A stretch of 7,238 nucleotides of DNA from assembly GCA_947380915.1 (NCBI GenBank), contig CANCSY010000158.1, positions 1 through 7,238 on the forward strand. Direction: 5' to 3'. The translations under genes were made by a program, and so were the position numbers. This document shows positions 5,196-7,238 of this stretch, one piece after another. Position 1 is the stretch's first letter. Every line of letters begins with the position of its first letter. The notes under the pieces are model-generated. The model had not been told where the DNA came from. It worked only from the letters and a program-made list of their open reading frames with translations, and searched no databases. This DNA comes from Beijerinckiaceae bacterium (GTDB lineage: Bacteria > Pseudomonadota > Alphaproteobacteria > Rhizobiales > Beijerinckiaceae).

Positions 5196-6110
5196 ATGCA
5201 GCTTCTCTTCGAGCAGCTACTCAACGGGCTGCAACTCAGCCTGACCCTGTTCCTGCTCGCCGCCGGGCTCACCCTGGTTTTCGGCATCATGGGCGTGATC
5301 AATCTCGCCCATGGCTCCCTCTACATGCTCGGCGCCTATGCGGGGGCGCTGGCGGCCGCGAAATTCGCCAGCTTCTGGCTCGCCCTGCCCGCTGCGCTGA
5401 TCGCGGCGGGGCTCATTGGCGCCGCCATGGAATGGCTGGTGGTGCGCCGCCTCTACGGCCTCGACCATCTCTCGCAGGTGCTGGCGACCTTCGGGCTGAT
5501 CCTGTTCTTCAACGGAGCCATCGCCTGGGGCGTAGGGCGGGCGCCCCTGCAGATGGACATGCCCGCCCTGCTCTCGGGCTTCGTGCAGCTCGGCCCCGGC
5601 CTGCCCTATCCCACCTACCGCCTCGCGGTCATGGTGGTGGGCGTGCTGGTGGCGCTGGGGCTCTGGTATGTCATCGCCCGCACCAAGCTGGGCATGCTGA
5701 TCCGCGCGGGCTCCGACAAGCGCGAGATGGTGGCGGCGCTGGGGGTGAATATCGCGGGTCTCTTCACGCTGGTCTTTGGCCTCGGCGCACTGCTGGCGGG
5801 GCTGGCGGGGGTGCTGGTGGGGCCGATCCGCTCGGTGCAGATCGGCATGGGCGAGCAGGTGCTCATCACCACCTTCGTGGTCATCGTGGTCGGCGGCATC
5901 GGCTCGATCAGGGGCGCCTTCGTGGGCGCCCTGCTGATCGGCATGTGCGACACCTTGAGCCGCGCCTATGCGCCCATGCTCTTGAAGATGTGGCTGACGG
6001 GCGAGCTGGCTGACGGGCTTGGCGCGGCGCTCTCGTCCATCATGATCTATCTGGTCATGGCCGTGGTGCTGGTGGTGCGCCCGCGCGGCCTGTTTCCGGC
6101 GGGGGGCTGA
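5196..6110 (+). CDS. HAAT-family ABC transporter permease, LivH-like
   Basis: This is an inner-membrane permease of about 304 residues, one half of the translocation channel. Hydrophobic spans are seen near residues 12-32, 58-78, 95-112, 143-162, 187-209, 222-249 and 282-294. Family marks are the N-terminal FEQLLNGLQLSL, the box NLAHGSLYMLGAY (36-48), a cytoplasmic loop RAGSDKREMVAALGVN (170-185) that contacts the ATPase, the conserved VVGGIGSIRGAFVGALLIG (231-249), and the closing RPRGLFP (295-301). The start at 5196 matches the usual LivH beginning, but it lacks a strong ribosome site. The in-frame ATG at 5169 would add nine residues (MKSRPPDLT) and lies directly against the GGGGGGAGGG arm of the palindromic element, too close for normal spacing. 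Either may be used. Two bases separate its stop from the LivM-like gene, so the two are translated together. Confidence 0.92.
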   Translation: MQLLFEQLLNGLQLSLTLFLLAAGLTLVFGIMGVINLAHGSLYMLGAYAGALAAAKFASFWLALPAALIAAGLIGAAMEWLVVRRLYGLDHLSQVLATFGLILFFNGAIAWGVGRAPLQMDMPALLSGFVQLGPGLPYPTYRLAVMVVGVLVALGLWYVIARTKLGMLIRAGSDKREMVAALGVNIAGLFTLVFGLGALLAGLAGVLVGPIRSVQIGMGEQVLITTFVVIVVGGIGSIRGAFVGALLIGMCDTLSRAYAPMLLKMWLTGELADGLGAALSSIMIYLVMAVVLVVRPRGLFPAGG

Positions 6111-6112
6111 GC

Positions 6113-7084
6113 ATGGGCCTCAATCGCCAGACCTTCGCAGCGCTTCTCGTCATCGCCTGCCTCATCGCGGTTCCCTACGTGGCGCCCATGCTGGGCGGCA
6201 ATTATGTGATCACGCTGGCGACCCGCGTGGTGATCCTCGCCATCGCCGCCTCCAGCCTTGATCTGCTGATCGGCCGGGGCGCGCTGGTGAGCTTCGGCCA
6301 TGCGGCCTATTTCGGCCTTGGCGGATATGTGGTGGGCATCGCGGCCTTTCATCTGGCCAATGATGTCCCCATCCTTGGCTGGGCGGGCAGCAACGAGGCG
6401 CTGGTGGTCTGGCCGCTGGCCATGCTGGTGAGCGGGTTCGCGGCGCTCCTCATCGGCGCTTTATCGCTGCGCACGGCGGGCGTCTATTTCATCATGATCA
6501 CGCTGGCCTTCGCGCAGATGATCTTTTTCATCTTCATCGCGCTGAAATACTACGGAGGCGACGACGGGCTATCGATGACCTCCCGCAACCTCTTCGCCGG
6601 CGAGCGCATCACCAATGCGCAGACCTTCTACTGGATCTGCCTCAGCGCGCTGGGCCTTTGCCTGCTCATCCAGTGGCGGCTGGTGGTCTCGCGCTTCGGC
6701 ATGGTGCTGCGGGGCGCGGCGTCGAACGAGCGGCGCATGGCGGCGCTGGGCTTCTCCGTCTACGGCTATCGCCTCCTCGCCTTCGTGATCGCGGGCATGA
6801 TGGCGGGACTGGCGGGAGCGCTCTGGGTCAATCTCCACCGCTTCGCCTCGCCGGGCTTGCTGGACTGGGTGCGCTCGGGCGAGTTCATGATCATGGTCAT
6901 CATGGGCGGGGTCTCCTCGCTGTTCGGCCCCATCGTGGGCGCGGCGGCCTTCCTGCTGGTGGAGACCGCGCTGGCGGGCTGGACAGAGCACTGGCAGGTG
7001 GCCTTCGGGCCCTTCGTGCTGCTGGTGGCGCTCTTCGCGCCGCGCGGCATCTGGGGCCTCGTGCGCGGGAGGGGCAAGCCATGA
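6113..7084 (+). CDS. HAAT-family ABC transporter permease, LivM-like
   Basis: This is a 323-residue inner-membrane permease, the partner of the LivH-like subunit. Hydrophobic spans occur near residues 8-27, 32-53, 65-80, 96-118, 125-144, 172-189, 219-238, 257-283 and 298-312. Family marks are SLDLLIGRGALVSFGHAAYFG (48-68, the most conserved LivM box), SLRTAGVYFIMITLAFAQM (118-136), the GGDDGL loop (148-153), the ATPase-contact loop RGAASNERRMAALGF (200-214), and GGVSSLFGPIVGA (265-277). It follows the LivH stop by two bases, with GGGGGG upstream of the ATG. Its TGA overlaps the next ATG in an ATGA junction, a sign of coupled translation with the ATPase. Length and motifs are normal; nothing is missing. 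Confidence 0.93.
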   Translation: MGLNRQTFAALLVIACLIAVPYVAPMLGGNYVITLATRVVILAIAASSLDLLIGRGALVSFGHAAYFGLGGYVVGIAAFHLANDVPILGWAGSNEALVVWPLAMLVSGFAALLIGALSLRTAGVYFIMITLAFAQMIFFIFIALKYYGGDDGLSMTSRNLFAGERITNAQTFYWICLSALGLCLLIQWRLVVSRFGMVLRGAASNERRMAALGFSVYGYRLLAFVIAGMMAGLAGALWVNLHRFASPGLLDWVRSGEFMIMVIMGGVSSLFGPIVGAAAFLLVETALAGWTEHWQVAFGPFVLLVALFAPRGIWGLVRGRGKP

Positions 7085-7238
7085 CCGCCGCCCTCACCCT
7101 CACCGGCCTGACCAAGAGCTTCGGCGCCCTGCGCGCCACCGATGACGTGACGCTCAGCGTCGCGGCCAACGATTGCCATGCGGTCATCGGCCCCAATGGG
7201 GCGGGCAAGTCCACGCTCATCGGCCAGATCACTGGCGA
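7081..7238 (+). CDS. HAAT-family ABC transporter ATPase, LivG-like (5' part)
   Basis: Only the first 52 codons are in the window. The protein starts MTAALTLTGLTKSFGALRAT, as expected of an ABC ATPase whose Phe14 stacks on adenine. It reaches the complete Walker A motif GPNGAGKST (37-45), with Lys43 and Ser44 for phosphate and magnesium. GGGAGGGG at 7067-7074 is a good ribosome site six bases before the ATG, which overlaps the LivM stop. Immediate position after LivM makes LivG more likely than LivF, and a second ATPase (LivF) is expected further right. The Walker B, signature and LivG-specific C-terminal parts lie beyond the edge. Confidence 0.9.
   Translation, partial: MTAALTLTGLTKSFGALRATDDVTLSVAANDCHAVIGPNGAGKSTLIGQITG

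Noticed and set aside
3813..7238. Simple leucine/isoleucine/valine importer (livKHMG)
   Set aside because: The fold family is that one, but the direct link to a ring-cleaving dioxygenase makes an aromatic ligand more likely; liv gene symbols were therefore not assigned.

Overview
The window is G+C-rich bacterial DNA with strongly G/C-biased third codon positions, dense short-spaced operons, and a GC-rich nested palindromic intergenic element. Together these suggest an alphaproteobacterium, probably a soil or plant-associated rhizobial-type lineage. That placement is inference; there is no rRNA or other phylogenetic marker here. No tRNA, CRISPR array, insertion sequence or phage gene was recognised.

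Left part (about 1-1720, plus strand). The C-terminal three quarters of a siderophore-interacting FAD/NAD(P)H reductase is followed after 32 bases by a complete glutathione S-transferase-like gene that resembles the LigF/beta-etherase branch. The first 130 bases hold a GC-rich hairpin. The reductase has no usable start codon inside the window. A hairpin at 1684-1708 lies between the GST gene and a convergent small gene.

Middle (1723-2209). A minus-strand gene encodes a 97-residue exported protein of unknown function with four cysteines. A 193-base divergent spacer follows, holding an imperfect palindrome that may be an operator for the genes to its right.

Right part (2210-7238, plus strand). 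This is a catabolic and uptake locus. It begins with a DapA/N-acetylneuraminate-lyase family enzyme that keeps the Schiff-base lysine but lacks the dihydrodipicolinate synthase tyrosines and threonines. Eleven bases on is a 3-hydroxyanthranilate 3,4-dioxygenase-type cupin with intact active-site iron ligands, substrate residues and rubredoxin-like second metal site. A complete branched-chain-amino-acid-type (HAAT) ABC importer follows: periplasmic binding protein, permease LivH, permease LivM and the start of ATPase LivG, which runs off the right edge.

The simplest reading is that the importer brings in an aminohydroxy-aromatic acid or a precursor, the dioxygenase opens the ring, and the DapA-like lyase acts on a 2-oxo acid before or after ring opening. 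The usual partners of the 3-hydroxyanthranilate meta-cleavage pathway (semialdehyde decarboxylase, dehydrogenase, deaminase) are not in the window. The pathway is therefore incomplete here, and the lyase is a non-standard partner. This combination is the most interesting content of the window.
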